Below, in pieces: positions 7,660-16,429 of a stretch of DNA of 37,228 nt (its first letter is position 1; each line of letters starts with the position of its first letter). The stretch is taken from assembly GCF_000820045.1 (NCBI RefSeq), contig NZ_CDBJ01000023.1, positions 1 to 37,228 of the forward strand, in the 5' to 3' direction. The DNA is from Aeromonas rivuli (GTDB taxonomy: Bacteria; Pseudomonadota; Gammaproteobacteria; Enterobacterales; Aeromonadaceae). A model generated the notes under the pieces. It did not search any database, was not told where the DNA came from, and saw only the letters and a program-made list of their open reading frames with translations. Position numbers and translations under genes: made by a program.

Positions 7660-8436
7660 TTACGCCTTCTTCGCGTAACGCTGGTCATAGTCAAGGATGT
7701 AGGCAAGGCGGCTTTCCGCATAAACAGGGCCCAGTTGAGCATCGTCTTTATGATACGGCTTAACCACCCATTTAATCTCCCATGAAACTTCAACTTGCTC
7801 ATGGATCGAAATTTCCACATCTTGGCGGCTATACATCAATCCATCTTTAAAGTTCTTTGCAACGTGATAGGTCAAACCACCGCGGAGATAACAGCCTGAA
7901 TAAACCTGGCAACTGCCAACTTGACCATTGGTGAAACCGTTAAGCATTGGCTTAACACCATTAACCGGGCGAGCAATTGACATCATTCCAAACTGGACCG
8001 CCCGCACCGTATCTCGGTAAGTCTGGGAAATGCGTTTCATAGTCAGATAGTTGGCATCACCATCCCACGGGTGCGCGGTCCCCTCCATCTGAAGCAATAG
8101 ACCCGCGAGGTGAGTCACCCCCGGACCGAATGGAAATAGCTCACGATCTTCCTGATAGTTACGGGAAATCATGATGCGACTTTCACCCGCTAAGTTATTC
8201 GGCATTCGCCACCACACGGGATAGTAGTAATCGGAACTTAACCCGGTCAGATCGATGGTCGAGCGATACAGCGACTCGCCATTAATGTCCTTGGCCTCTA
8301 CAGAGCCGCGCCACTGATCGAACTCATTTTCAGCCGATGCGACCCGCTGGTCGATTTCGCCGATCTTGCCATTAACCGCATCGGTCAGTTTGTTACTGGC
8401 TTCGACCAACGCCGCGATACTGGTTTCCAAGCTCAT
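7660..8436 (-). CDS. Tail fibre / receptor-binding protein, distal part
   Basis: A 258-aa protein starting with helical, coiled-coil-prone sequence (ETSIAALVEASNKLTDAVNG) that suits trimerisation, followed by an aromatic-rich domain (SSDYYYPVWWRMPNNLAGES; GCYLRGGLTYHVAKNFKDG). It is encoded between a repeat-type fibre protein and a fibre chaperone, the place of the host-specific tip. I do not recognise the receptor domain. Its base composition is more AT-rich than the flanking tail genes, as is common for exchanged receptor-binding modules. Confidence 0.7.
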   Translation of the reverse strand: MSLETSIAALVEASNKLTDAVNGKIGEIDQRVASAENEFDQWRGSVEAKDINGESLYRSTIDLTGLSSDYYYPVWWRMPNNLAGESRIMISRNYQEDRELFPFGPGVTHLAGLLLQMEGTAHPWDGDANYLTMKRISQTYRDTVRAVQFGMMSIARPVNGVKPMLNGFTNGQVGSCQVYSGCYLRGGLTYHVAKNFKDGLMYSRQDVEISIHEQVEVSWEIKWVVKPYHKDDAQLGPVYAESRLAYILDYDQRYAKKA

Positions 8437-8439
8437 TTA

Positions 8440-9105
8440 TCAAGCTCCTGTTGTGCTGTTAATTCGATTGGCGGCATCGTTGAACGACTGCGCCAGTTGG
8501 GAGAAAGCATCACTGACCCCCTCTTCCAAAGAGGACAATCCCGCCGCCGTGGCGAAATGGCCCGGGGCATTTCCACCAAGCAAAGCCGAATCGGCCGCCT
8601 TAGCCCCCTTTGCCAAAAAGGTCGCCTCCGCTTGCTGCCTGTTATAGACATCCACCGAATTGGCCTTCTTCCCCAGCTCGGTGGTCATGGTGGCCGCGAA
8701 GTTGGGGTCGTTACCTAAAGCGGTCGCGATCTCCTTGAGGGTGTCCAGTGCTTCTGGGGCAGCACCGATCACCGCCTCGATGCGGGCGTCCACCTCTTGC
8801 GGGGTCAGGGTCTCGACCTTGTTGGCTTTGTCTGCCAAGCCGGGAACCGTGACCATCAGCGTCACATTGCCAGAGCCATCAAACCCGACCGAACCGGTCG
8901 CCTCACCACCCAGGGCAATGACTCGCGTAACCTTCAAGCGGGACGCCGTTGCCGCATTCGCGCCCAGCGTTTTCAGCGGGTCATCGAGTTGGGTCCGGGT
9001 ATAAATCTCTGCCTTGTCTGCCTTGTTGCGTAACTTGCCATCAATCACCCCCATCACATTATTGAGGGAGGCGATCAGCTCCTGAATCTTGACTGTCAGC
9101 CCCAT
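8440..9105 (-). CDS. Tail fibre shaft protein
   Basis: A 221-aa protein. It contains phage-fibre segments: ASRLKVTRVIALGGEATGSV with FDGSGNVTLMVTVPGLADKA, the PEALDTLKEIATALGNDPNF segment, and YNRQQAEATFLAKGAKAADS. These motifs occur in lambda Stf-type and P2-type fibre shafts. The start ATG at 9105 directly abuts the stop of the upstream gene. Confidence 0.8.
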   Translation of the reverse strand: MGLTVKIQELIASLNNVMGVIDGKLRNKADKAEIYTRTQLDDPLKTLGANAATASRLKVTRVIALGGEATGSVGFDGSGNVTLMVTVPGLADKANKVETLTPQEVDARIEAVIGAAPEALDTLKEIATALGNDPNFAATMTTELGKKANSVDVYNRQQAEATFLAKGAKAADSALLGGNAPGHFATAAGLSSLEEGVSDAFSQLAQSFNDAANRINSTTGA

Positions 9106-9417
9106 TTATCTCCCCATAGCCGAGATCGCCCCGGCGTGATAGTTGAAGGCGTTTCTCATGTCAGAGACCAGCACGTCGAGATCAAGCGCCGTCGCAGTGG
9201 CCACCGTGTCCGCCTGCTTGGCCGCTCGCTCGGCGTTGGCGGCCTGCTCTAGCACATGCTCCGCCACCGTGCCGACCGGCCCCTGAAGGCCACCACTTAT
9301 CACAGCGAAACGTGGCCGAGGGTTAACCTCGATCACCGTCTCCCGGTCGCCCTGTGTCAGCCTGACAAGCTGGCGATGAACGCGCTCGACCACCACCGTG
9401 GTGGCGCTGCTAATCAC
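9106..9417 (-). CDS. Small structural protein of unknown role in the fibre cluster
   Basis: A 103-aa protein starting with GTG at 9417, overlapping the upstream gene by eight bases. The middle has the segment RPRFAVISGGLQGPVGTVAE, a short collagen-like or fibre-leader-type motif seen in phage tail proteins, then an Ala-rich helix (ANAERAAKQADTVATATALD). It probably belongs to the baseplate-fibre connection; I cannot assign a family. Confidence 0.55.
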   Translation of the reverse strand: MISSATTVVVERVHRQLVRLTQGDRETVIEVNPRPRFAVISGGLQGPVGTVAEHVLEQAANAERAAKQADTVATATALDLDVLVSDMRNAFNYHAGAISAMGR

Positions 9418-9775
9418 GGATCACCCCCTCGGCGATGGCCACAAATCCCGACATCAGGGAATAGGCATCCCCTGACGGGAAATAGACTCGCAGCTCATAG
9501 GCCACCTTCCCCAGGGGGCGGGATGATACCCCCTTGGTTTTATCCGGGTGGACCGACACCAACACCCGACCACTCGGGCCGTCCGGGATCTCGATGCCAT
9601 CCCCTTGGGTTCGGCATTCAGCAAGCAGGGCACCGGACGCAATGTCGCGCATCTGGAAACGGGCGGTGCAGCCTGAAATATCAACGGGGACCATCTGGTC
9701 CCCGTCTTGTGTCTGCCACGTCACCCCAAACGCAAACGTCGTGCCGGCCGTCAGCTCTAAATCACTCGCAGCCAT
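9410..9775 (-). CDS. Baseplate/fibre-associated beta-sandwich protein (BppU-like)
   Basis: A 121-aa protein. LTAGTTFAFGVTWQTQDGD followed by VDISGCTARFQMRDIASG and LLAECRTQGDGIEI resembles the N-terminal immunoglobulin-like domain of baseplate upper proteins and related phage structural proteins. It lies just after the fibre N-terminal gene. The function in this phage is inferred from place only. Confidence 0.55.
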   Translation of the reverse strand: MAASDLELTAGTTFAFGVTWQTQDGDQMVPVDISGCTARFQMRDIASGALLAECRTQGDGIEIPDGPSGRVLVSVHPDKTKGVSSRPLGKVAYELRVYFPSGDAYSLMSGFVAIAEGVIRD

Positions 9776-9784
9776 GCGGCCCCC

Positions 9785-10321
9785 TTATTTTTTCTCCAGC
9801 TCCATCACGCGGAATAACAGACCGACATGACGGGCCATATTGTCCACCGCCGCCGCAGCCGTGGCCGCATATTGTGATCCCCAGGCAGCGAGCGACAGAT
9901 TCGCGCCGGTGCCCTCCACAGTGATGGATTCAGCGGGCAGCGCCTCAAGCACCAGATCAAACCCGAGAAGCAGGGGAACCGAATCCCCCTCGGGCTTATA
10001 TGCCAACGGATCCACATCTGACCAAACCGCCAGCATGGTCCCGTCTTCCAGGATAAAACCGATTTCTTTCACCCAGAACGCCGGGCCTGAATCAGCAACC
10101 GCAGAGACATGAATTTGATGTTCGTTGATCCGCTCGCCATCAGCGACAGCAACACGCAGGCGCTCATTGACCAACTTTGTTTCGTTTTTGCTGGGTGGCT
10201 TACGGCCGCTATCCCCCAGAGCAATATGGGTGATCTTGGCTGCCACACCGGTATTGTCGGCAGTGAATGCCGCGGCCAACCCCTTGGTGGTAATGACCGG
10301 GATTAATGCTGGCGTCGTCAC
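9785..10321 (-). CDS. H: Tail-collar fibre protein (P2 gpH N-terminal type)
   Basis: A 178-aa protein, much shorter than P2 gpH (about 670 residues). It matches the N-terminal baseplate-attachment region: TTKGLAAAFTADNTGVAAKI, THIALGDSG, and the conserved VKEIGFILEDGTMLAVWSD segment. Separate fibre shaft and tip genes downstream (8440-9105 and 7660-8436) probably complete the fibre. The GTG start at 10321 overlaps the gpI stop as GTGA; an upstream in-frame ATG would overlap I too far. Confidence 0.8.
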   Translation of the reverse strand: MTTPALIPVITTKGLAAAFTADNTGVAAKITHIALGDSGRKPPSKNETKLVNERLRVAVADGERINEHQIHVSAVADSGPAFWVKEIGFILEDGTMLAVWSDVDPLAYKPEGDSVPLLLGFDLVLEALPAESITVEGTGANLSLAAWGSQYAATAAAAVDNMARHVGLLFRVMELEKK

Positions 10322-11058
10322 GTCGTACTCTCCATTCGTTGATAGATAACAGCCCAGACCCGGCACACCCCAGCAACAGCCACCACAGAGGGCACTGGGC
10401 GGGCATCAATGACCGCTTCGGCATCACAGCGCATCACCCCAGTGACACGGGCCGCCGCCGCGGTGGTGAGCCCTGCCGAACACGCCAGCGGCTCCTGTTC
10501 AAAGCTCGCACCACGCCGGGCAAGCGCCCCCATGCCGGAGAGGGCAGAGCCCGCCCCGAGCGTATTAGGACCGAACTTTGCGCCCACCTTGAACGTGAAA
10601 TGTGAACGGGTGTTTTTGGCATTGGTAACAGCCAGCCGGATCTGGTCATACAGGGCTTGATTGAGAAAGCCAATCTCCCCCGCGCTCAAGTTTTCATTTG
10701 CCCAGGCGATCAACTCGAAGGTGCCGCGGCGGGCCTTGGGCACCGCCTCGAACCATTCGATGATGTCCGCCTTGACCCCGAGATCTTGAAGGGCAAGTTC
10801 AACCGCTGGGCGAGTTCCCTTAATGCGATGCACCGCCAGCGAGTTGGCCACCACCCGGCGCTTAACCCGCTCCGGCCAGTCAGTGCGCCACATGTCCACC
10901 GACAGGGCCCACGCCAGATAGGGCAGCACCTCAGCCGGGCATTGCCAGGGGTCCCACAACACAGCAATCGGGATCTCCACCTGCTCGATGCGCGACAACG
11001 CCACATCAAGATCCCGCTCCAGGTCGGAGAGGTTGCCGGGCAGAATCGTCCCGCTCAT
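10318..11058 (-). CDS. I: Baseplate protein gpI (tail protein I)
   Basis: A 246-aa protein of the P2 gpI family. The segment PIAVLWDPWQCPAEVLPYLA, WALSVDMW, and the following basic segment (KRRVVANSLAVHRIKGTRPAVE) are diagnostic. gpI connects the baseplate wedge to the fibre. About 70 extra residues at the C-terminus (after 175) are Ala/Gly-rich and not typical of P2. The start overlaps the stop of J by four bases. Confidence 0.9.
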   Translation of the reverse strand: MSGTILPGNLSDLERDLDVALSRIEQVEIPIAVLWDPWQCPAEVLPYLAWALSVDMWRTDWPERVKRRVVANSLAVHRIKGTRPAVELALQDLGVKADIIEWFEAVPKARRGTFELIAWANENLSAGEIGFLNQALYDQIRLAVTNAKNTRSHFTFKVGAKFGPNTLGAGSALSGMGALARRGASFEQEPLACSAGLTTAAAARVTGVMRCDAEAVIDARPVPSVVAVAGVCRVWAVIYQRMESTT

Positions 11059-11891
11059 ACATAGCCCCCGATGGTCACGATCAGCTCTTCACAATAGGGG
11101 GCTTGGCTTTCGAGACAGTAAACATCCTGCCACCCATCAAGGTGGACCTCTTCCACCCCCTCCACGGTCATGACCGCATGAAGACCAGACTCCACCACGC
11201 GCCCCTTGAGAGTGCGTTTTAGCTCCACGTAAGCGGCGGCCGCTTTCTCGGCCGCCTGCCGGGCCAACTCAGGATCAGGCCCTAACTTCAGCATCAGGCG
11301 AGCACTGACCCGATACGGGACCACCTCCGCAGGCTTTACCGTCAACTGATCTGTGAAGGGGCGGCGGGGCCACAAATACAGCTCAACCCGTTTTAACAGG
11401 GCCGCCGATGGCACCCCCGACCCTTCATAGCTCAGGATATAAAGATCCACCTCGACGGGTTCGGGCGAGTGTGGCCACGCCGCCTTAACCATCGGATCCG
11501 CGCTCATGGCATGGAAGATATACGCCCCATCAGGGCCAGCCACGGACAACCCTTCCGGCGAGCGTTGCAGGCGAGCGCGATAATCGTCATCCCGCTCCCC
11601 ATCCAATCGCAACACCGGGGAGCCGTCGGGGTGCTTGTAGTAGGTCGCCCCCAGGTGGTCCAGTTGTGGGCCCTTGGCAAACGCCAGCATGACCCCGCGG
11701 GCTTGCTCGTTCGCATCTTGGCGAAGCAACAGCTCCCGATATGCGCCCGCCAGCACAACCCGAAATGCCGGATCCGCCGGGTGGGCGTTCTCCAGATTGG
11801 CCGCCTTGGCAACCGCCTGAACAATCTCTTCGTGGGATAGCTGCTTGACCACATCAAGCGGTGGCAACAGCGCCAGATTAATACCTTCCAT
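11055..11891 (-). CDS. J: Baseplate wedge protein gpJ
   Basis: A 278-aa protein of the baseplate J family. The segments KGPQLDHLGATYYKHPDGSP and the YRARLQRSPEGLSVAGPDGA segment, then a C-terminal region ending in LDGWQDVYCLESQAPYCEEL, fit the family. It pairs with W and I to form baseplate wedges and overlaps W by 14 bases, the expected V-W-J-I order. Confidence 0.92.
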   Translation of the reverse strand: MEGINLALLPPLDVVKQLSHEEIVQAVAKAANLENAHPADPAFRVVLAGAYRELLLRQDANEQARGVMLAFAKGPQLDHLGATYYKHPDGSPVLRLDGERDDDYRARLQRSPEGLSVAGPDGAYIFHAMSADPMVKAAWPHSPEPVEVDLYILSYEGSGVPSAALLKRVELYLWPRRPFTDQLTVKPAEVVPYRVSARLMLKLGPDPELARQAAEKAAAAYVELKRTLKGRVVESGLHAVMTVEGVEEVHLDGWQDVYCLESQAPYCEELIVTIGGYV

Positions 11892-12237
11892 CTATCACCA
11901 TCCCGTCAATCGTGATCGGTTCGCCATTGACCAGTAGATAACCGCTCAAACTGATCTCAATGTGTGCGGCCGCCAAGCGCCGAACCCGCATTTCAGACAG
12001 GCGAAAATCATCTAGCCCGTTGGCCGGGTTATTGATGGCTTCAGCTAACCGGACATAACAATCCATGTGGAACGAGGCGTTCACGTTCCGGTCCACCATT
12101 TCAAAAATGCGGGAGCCAAAATCACGCCGTAGCACCAGGGAACCGATGGGGGTATTAATGACATCGGCGAGACGCTGGCGCAGATAGGGCAGCCCGTTGA
12201 TCACCTTGCCGGTGTCCCTGTCCATGCCACTTTTCAT
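11878..12237 (-). CDS. W: Baseplate wedge protein gpW (gp25-like)
   Basis: A 119-aa protein of the gp25-like/gpW family of contractile tails, about the family length. The segment LRQRLADVINTPIGSLVLRR, then DFGSRIFEMVDR, is the conserved core. The start is ATG at 12237, overlapping the stop of the small upstream gene as TGATG. Confidence 0.92.
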   Translation of the reverse strand: MKSGMDRDTGKVINGLPYLRQRLADVINTPIGSLVLRRDFGSRIFEMVDRNVNASFHMDCYVRLAEAINNPANGLDDFRLSEMRVRRLAAAHIEISLSGYLLVNGEPITIDGMVIDGRY

Positions 12238-12407
12238 CACTTCACCTTGCCGCCATCCACTTCGGCGGCCTCTTGGATATGCTTCACTATGCCCCTGCCG
12301 ATGGCCTGCCACATGGCATCACCGGCCGTTTTGTCGTCAGTCGGTTTGAATCCTGCCGCCCGCAACTGGGCCACAATCTCCGCCGCCATCTTTTCGCCGT
12401 TGAGCAT
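12237..12407 (-). CDS. Small protein between V and W
   Basis: A 56-aa reading frame, MLNGEKMAAEIVAQLRAAGF at its start. GGGGG lies just before the ATG, and its stop overlaps the start of W (TGATG), which indicates translational coupling. A similar small gene occurs between V and W in other phages of this type. The N-terminal 20 residues are helical and amphipathic. Its role is unknown and may be baseplate assembly. Confidence 0.7.
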   Translation of the reverse strand: MLNGEKMAAEIVAQLRAAGFKPTDDKTAGDAMWQAIGRGIVKHIQEAAEVDGGKVK

Positions 12408-12424
12408 GTCACCCCCAGAAAAAC

Positions 12425-12444
12425 AAAACCGCCCGGATGGGCGG
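12425..12444 (-). terminator. Hairpin terminator after baseplate gene V
   Basis: Minus-strand stem CCGCCC, loop ATCC, GGGCGG, then TTTTGTTTTT. It follows an 8-bp-period array and precedes the small V-W intergenic gene. Confidence 0.65.
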
Positions 12445-12468
12445 CTTGCGTTAATTCGTTAAATCTTT
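12443..12468. repeat. 8-bp-period array, locus c (after V)
   Basis: Units on the plus strand: GGCTTGCG (degenerate), TTAATTCG and TTAAATCT. Same orientation relative to the surrounding transcript as loci a, b and d. Confidence 0.6.
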
Positions 12469-12469
12469 A

Positions 12470-13042
12470 CTACTGACCCGCGCAAACCGTGGACGAGCAA
12501 TCGGCGTGGGGGACCCCCAGCACCAGACACTTATGGGCACCGGTAACAACCCCCTTTCCCCCGTTGAGGCGGATATTCGCCGCGTCAACGGTCGCATCAC
12601 CCTCCGCGGTCACGGCCGCATTACCGGACACGCTCACGGCCGCATCACCAACCACAGCGAGGCGCAACTTCTCATCCGTGCGCTGGTACTCGATCACCGT
12701 CCCGTTACCGAAATTGATATGGAACAGATCCGGGTCAGTGGATGGCGGCGGAAACCCGTCGTGATAACTACCGGGCAACACCTCGCCCTGGCTCAGGTCG
12801 CCATCACTGATCACAGTGGCACCCTCGCCAATCTCCGGCACCCACCACACAACCGCTTTCCCGGTGCGCGGCGGCTTCCAGGTCAGCCAGCCCGTCAGGA
12901 GGCCATCACCGTACTTAACCCGCACCAATGCCTTGTCAGGGTCCACGGCCGCGATAACCCCACGGACCACCATTTGGGACAAGCGCCGCTCCAGCTCTTC
13001 AACGCGCTGGAGTAAATCAGAAGACCGATCACCCATCACCAC
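12470..13042 (-). CDS. V: Baseplate spike protein gpV
   Basis: A 190-aa protein of the P2 gpV family: the membrane-piercing spike at the end of the tail. An N-terminal OB-fold region is expected (RGVIAAVDPDKALVRVKYGD ... LTGWLTWKPPRTGKAVVWWV ... PEIGEGATVIS), followed by a beta-helical stretch with repeated short AVSVSGNAAVTAEGDATVDA units. The Cys/His-rich C-terminus (VPHADCSSTVCAGQ) could bind a metal at the tip, as in P2 and phi92 spikes. It overlaps the upstream gene by about 14 bases. Confidence 0.9.
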   Translation of the reverse strand: MVMGDRSSDLLQRVEELERRLSQMVVRGVIAAVDPDKALVRVKYGDGLLTGWLTWKPPRTGKAVVWWVPEIGEGATVISDGDLSQGEVLPGSYHDGFPPPSTDPDLFHINFGNGTVIEYQRTDEKLRLAVVGDAAVSVSGNAAVTAEGDATVDAANIRLNGGKGVVTGAHKCLVLGVPHADCSSTVCAGQ

Positions 13043-13520
13043 CCCCTATCACCACATCATGGGGAAGAAAGTCAGCCTCTTCCCACACCTCGCCGAGGTG
13101 CAAGGTTTGCTCCCAGCCAATCACCCAGCTTTCAAAGCCCTTTTCATCGGGATTGAACACTCCAGGGAAAGCCGACAATCCGGTCGGGCGTTCGGCGAAC
13201 TCGCCTAACCCCCAGGTGTTGCCGTCGATCTCTTGCATCAGGCGGGCGGCGAAGTTGCGCACCTCCAACGCCACGTTGTCGGTTTTCACCGACAGGACAC
13301 AGTGGGCGTAAAACTCCACCGTGAGCGGTGTTCGCCCGCCAGTTACCCGGCGGCCGGGCTTCATCTCCAGCGCCTCCAGGAGTACCGCAGGGGTTTTGAT
13401 GGTGCCTTTGCGAGTGACGTCATAGGCGTCCACCGTCTTAACCATCGGCAACGCGGCCTTGATAGCCTTGACCATTGCCTCATGGATTGAGGTCAAATCC
13501 TCACTTCCGCTTTTGCTCAT
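13029..13520 (-). CDS. Putative tail terminator/completion protein (gpR/gp37-like)
   Basis: A 163-aa protein. The pattern VKTVDAYDVTRKGTIKTPAV, LLEALEMKPG, then RTPLTVEFYAHCVLSVKTDN fits a group of tail completion or terminator proteins encoded between head-tail joining genes and baseplate V. Family membership is inferred from pattern and place, since I could not search. It would cap the tail tube before joining to the head. Confidence 0.6.
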   Translation of the reverse strand: MSKSGSEDLTSIHEAMVKAIKAALPMVKTVDAYDVTRKGTIKTPAVLLEALEMKPGRRVTGGRTPLTVEFYAHCVLSVKTDNVALEVRNFAARLMQEIDGNTWGLGEFAERPTGLSAFPGVFNPDEKGFESWVIGWEQTLHLGEVWEEADFLPHDVVIGGGDG

Positions 13521-14157
13521 GGTTCACCGCATAATTCAGCTCTTGATCGATCAGCGTGGAAAACCGCTCAATCGCTCGTTTGTCATACCGCCGGAAAATT
13601 TCCCGGGCGACGGCCTCGATGTCGATGCCAACCCTCATCACAGGAAAGCGGCCGCGGGCACTGGTATCCCCAGGGCCACCCAGTTCAAGGAACCGACCGT
13701 TCCCCGCCCCCTTGTTGGCCCGCCGCCATTGCGGCAGCGACAGCCCCAGCGCAGCGGCCCGAGACTTTCGGATCCACGTCGCAGGGCCATCGCCATACAC
13801 GTCCTTATAGAACGCGCCGGGATACTTGCGGCGGCCGACAGATACCCCTTGCTGGGTTTGCCGTGGCCTGCCCGCCGCTTCCGCCGCCAGCGGGGCGACA
13901 CCCAGCCACAGGATATGAACCTGATCGCTACCACTGCCGACCTCTGACACGGTCAGGCGATGCTTGAGCGCCTTTTGTGGAACGCTCAAGGCTTGCGCCA
14001 ACTCTCGCGCCACGCGAGTCTGAAGCCATCGGATGGTCTTCTTGATGGCCCGCCGGGATGCCAGCTCAAGCTGTTTCGGGGTGGCCTGGATCATGGCCGT
14101 CGCCCGGGTGATTTCCCGGGCAAAATTCATCTGGATACTAACGCCAGGTTGCGCCAC
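13501..14157 (-). CDS. Minor tail protein Z-like (tail completion)
   Basis: A 218-aa basic protein resembling prophage minor tail protein Z (lambda gpZ/P2 gpS-like). The N-terminal pattern of paired basic helices (ASRRAIKKTIRWLQTRVARE), SVPQKALKHRL, and the later GRRKYPGAFYKDVYG are typical. Such proteins are needed for the tail end to join the head. It overlaps neighbours on both sides by about 20 bases. Confidence 0.75.
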   Translation of the reverse strand: MAQPGVSIQMNFAREITRATAMIQATPKQLELASRRAIKKTIRWLQTRVARELAQALSVPQKALKHRLTVSEVGSGSDQVHILWLGVAPLAAEAAGRPRQTQQGVSVGRRKYPGAFYKDVYGDGPATWIRKSRAAALGLSLPQWRRANKGAGNGRFLELGGPGDTSARGRFPVMRVGIDIEAVAREIFRRYDKRAIERFSTLIDQELNYAVNHEQKRK

Positions 14158-14506
14158 TGCTCATCACCTCCGATTCCGTCAGATCCGCGATCTCCACGGA
14201 CAGATAAATCAGGGTGGTGCCGCTGCCATCTTCGTGGTGTTCGGCCGGGAAATACTCCTTCCCCTTCACGATGATCCGCCACTCTTGCGACAGCCCCACC
14301 ACATCCTCAGACATGACCCGCAAGGTCGGGCGGCTGCTCTTGAACTCCAGACCACCGCCGCGCCCCTTGATCAGCCCTTCCCCTTCTGGATGGATGAATA
14401 CCCCCTTGATCTCGGGCAGGGTCACACCCTGCTCCGTGACCATCACCGTGGGGATACCTAACCGCCGGATGATCCGGCGGTTAGCATTGGCGAAGGGGTC
14501 GCGCAT
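14138..14506 (-). CDS. Head-tail attachment protein (lambda gpFII-like)
   Basis: A 122-aa protein, near the 117 residues of lambda gpFII. The opening (MRDPFANANRRIIRRLG) and the middle RPTLRVMSEDVVGLSQEWRI match phage head-tail attachment proteins. It lies directly after the major capsid gene. Its start overlaps the capsid stop. Confidence 0.75.
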   Translation of the reverse strand: MRDPFANANRRIIRRLGIPTVMVTEQGVTLPEIKGVFIHPEGEGLIKGRGGGLEFKSSRPTLRVMSEDVVGLSQEWRIIVKGKEYFPAEHHEDGSGTTLIYLSVEIADLTESEVMSSGATWR

Positions 14507-15501
14507 TACGGCTTGACCTTCAGACGGCGGACCGCCAACGGGCTGGTGCAGACGTTGATCACGTTGGTCTGTGACTCGATGTCGATGCCCTTGCCCATAC
14601 GCTTCGGCTCGGCCCGTGAGTAGTACGGCAGGCCGATAGTGTTCACGGTCTCGGTGTAGTTGGCCGGACAGAAGCGGGTGATAAACAGCCCCGGCTTGTC
14701 TTCCGGGAAATAGACCGCTTCGCCCGCCTTCAGGAACGGCTTGTCGCCGACCGTCTCGGACAGCTCTTCCCAGTAAGTGCCATCCCAGAACACGCCAGGG
14801 CGCACGTCATCACGCAGGTTCGCGCCGTCGTTGTAGCGGTTGAACGCCTTTTCGAAGTCTTCGTTTTCCAACAGCTTGTTGAAAAACTCCGGGCTACACA
14901 GGGTGCGGTAACGCTTGCCCTTGATGCCCTTCTGGCTGTTCTCGGACTCGCGCTTCACGTCGAGCAACTGGGTGCGCACCGGCTTGGTAAAGTCGATGGC
15001 GTGATACTGGTCCTTTTCGCTGATACCGAAGCGGGCATAAAGGTCCTCGATCACGTTACCCGAGGCCCCGACGATTTTCCCGAACAGGGCACCGATGCGG
15101 AAAAACTCGATGGTCGCATCCAGGCTCAGGCGGTGATCTTCGTGCTTCTCTTCGATGAGGCGGTCCAGATGCTCCAGCTCATCATCAGACCCGAAGGCGC
15201 GCACATTCTGCACCTGATCGGCCATGATGGACGCTTCCAGCGGGAGGTGGATCGCGTTGAAGGTGTACAGCTTGCGCTCACGGTCATCCATGTGGGTCCC
15301 GTCCGCGCCGCGCTGCTTCTCCGGCACCAGGATGATCTGGCCATCCTTGTATTCGATTTGGACATGGGTGGTCGCAATGCCGCGCTCTTCGAAGATCCCC
15401 AGCTCGGCGAGGCGGGTCTTCGGTACAGTCACATTGTTGATGGACGCGGTGAGGTTCTTCACCGTGAACTTGTCGGATTCGATAGCTTGTTGCAGTTCCA
15501 T
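14506..15501 (-). CDS. Major capsid protein (lambda gpE family)
   Basis: A 331-aa protein, similar in length to lambda gpE (341). Characteristic features: the segment LGIFEERGIATTHVQIEYKD near residue 35, the VPEKQRGADG segment, and the C-terminus with TIGLPYYSRAEPKRMGKGID. This family has the HK97 fold. It is encoded after the decoration protein and followed by the FII-like gene, as in lambda D-E-FI-FII. Confidence 0.95.
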   Translation of the reverse strand: MELQQAIESDKFTVKNLTASINNVTVPKTRLAELGIFEERGIATTHVQIEYKDGQIILVPEKQRGADGTHMDDRERKLYTFNAIHLPLEASIMADQVQNVRAFGSDDELEHLDRLIEEKHEDHRLSLDATIEFFRIGALFGKIVGASGNVIEDLYARFGISEKDQYHAIDFTKPVRTQLLDVKRESENSQKGIKGKRYRTLCSPEFFNKLLENEDFEKAFNRYNDGANLRDDVRPGVFWDGTYWEELSETVGDKPFLKAGEAVYFPEDKPGLFITRFCPANYTETVNTIGLPYYSRAEPKRMGKGIDIESQTNVINVCTSPLAVRRLKVKP

Positions 15502-15533
15502 GAAATGGGTCTCTTGCTAATGGTAGGGCCGCA

Positions 15534-15887
15534 TTAATAGCGGGCGATGATGTTGCGGGCGGCCAACTGACGCAGGGCCGCGGCTTTCTGCTCCGGGGTG
15601 ATGTCACTCGGCCAGACCAGCGCCTTTTCACGGATCGATGTCAGGCGAGCATGAACAACCCCCGGACGGTCCAGCGCACTGGCGTCCACATCACCCAGCA
15701 CCACGGCGACCGCCTCTTGGGCGTCGGCCGCGTCAGCGGCAAGGTTCAACTTGGTGTGACGGCCGTTGTCGAGCTGCCCCACCACTTCACCATCAACAAA
15801 AACGCCACCGGTCAGGGTGGCGTCATCACGGGACAGCCCATCGACCTCGGCGAGGACGTGGGAGCCGTAGCGTTTGAATTGCGTCAT
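15534..15887 (-). CDS. Head decoration protein (lambda gpD-like)
   Basis: A 117-aa protein (lambda gpD is 110). The C-terminal part, VLGDVDASALDRPGVVHARL then ALVWPSDITPEQKAAALRQL, is typical. gpD trimers lock the expanded capsid at threefold sites. Confidence 0.9.
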   Translation of the reverse strand: MTQFKRYGSHVLAEVDGLSRDDATLTGGVFVDGEVVGQLDNGRHTKLNLAADAADAQEAVAVVLGDVDASALDRPGVVHARLTSIREKALVWPSDITPEQKAAALRQLAARNIIARY

Positions 15888-15919
15888 CTTGTAAAACCCC
15901 TTGTGATAGGCTCCGCCGC

Positions 15920-16429
15920 TTAACGGCGATTCTTGTAAATGTCTTTCGCATTCAGCTCGGGGCCCTTCTGCTCCGCACTTTCACGAATAACACGGCTACC
16001 GGTGCCACTCTCATCCGCCGAGGCTTGAACTTCATGGATGGCCTGACCCACCATTTTGATCGGGTCGTTGATGCAAGCCAGCAAGCTATCAAAGCTCGCA
16101 GAGAGGCCAGCGGCCGACAGCGTATCCTTGAGCGCCTTCGCTTGCGTGATGCGCTCATCGGCTGACGCCTTGGTCAAACCACCGGTCAGCAGGGAAGCAG
16201 ACAGCGCAGGAATACCCGCATCAGCACAAGCCTTGGCAATCTCTGCCGCATGATCCAACGCCAGCGCGGGCACCTGCTCGGCCTTGATGGCCTCGATCAC
16301 ATCCGGGCGCTCGGCGGTAATGGCGGCGATCACGTCGGCCGCCATTGCGCCAGCACTGACACCCGGCAAGCCAAGCACCAGCACCTGACCCGATTCACCG
16401 GCCGCGCCGGTCTTGTTCTCTTTACTCAT
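15920..16429 (-). CDS. Nested scaffold protein (lambda Nu3-like), internal start
   Basis: The internal ATG at 16429 begins MSKENKTGAAGESG and gives 169 aa in the same frame as the protease. GGGGAAG lies eight to nine bases upstream. It corresponds to lambda Nu3, which starts inside C. The product is Ala-rich and helical, as scaffolds usually are. Support is by analogy plus the ribosome site. Confidence 0.6.
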   Translation of the reverse strand: MSKENKTGAAGESGQVLVLGLPGVSAGAMAADVIAAITAERPDVIEAIKAEQVPALALDHAAEIAKACADAGIPALSASLLTGGLTKASADERITQAKALKDTLSAAGLSASFDSLLACINDPIKMVGQAIHEVQASADESGTGSRVIRESAEQKGPELNAKDIYKNRR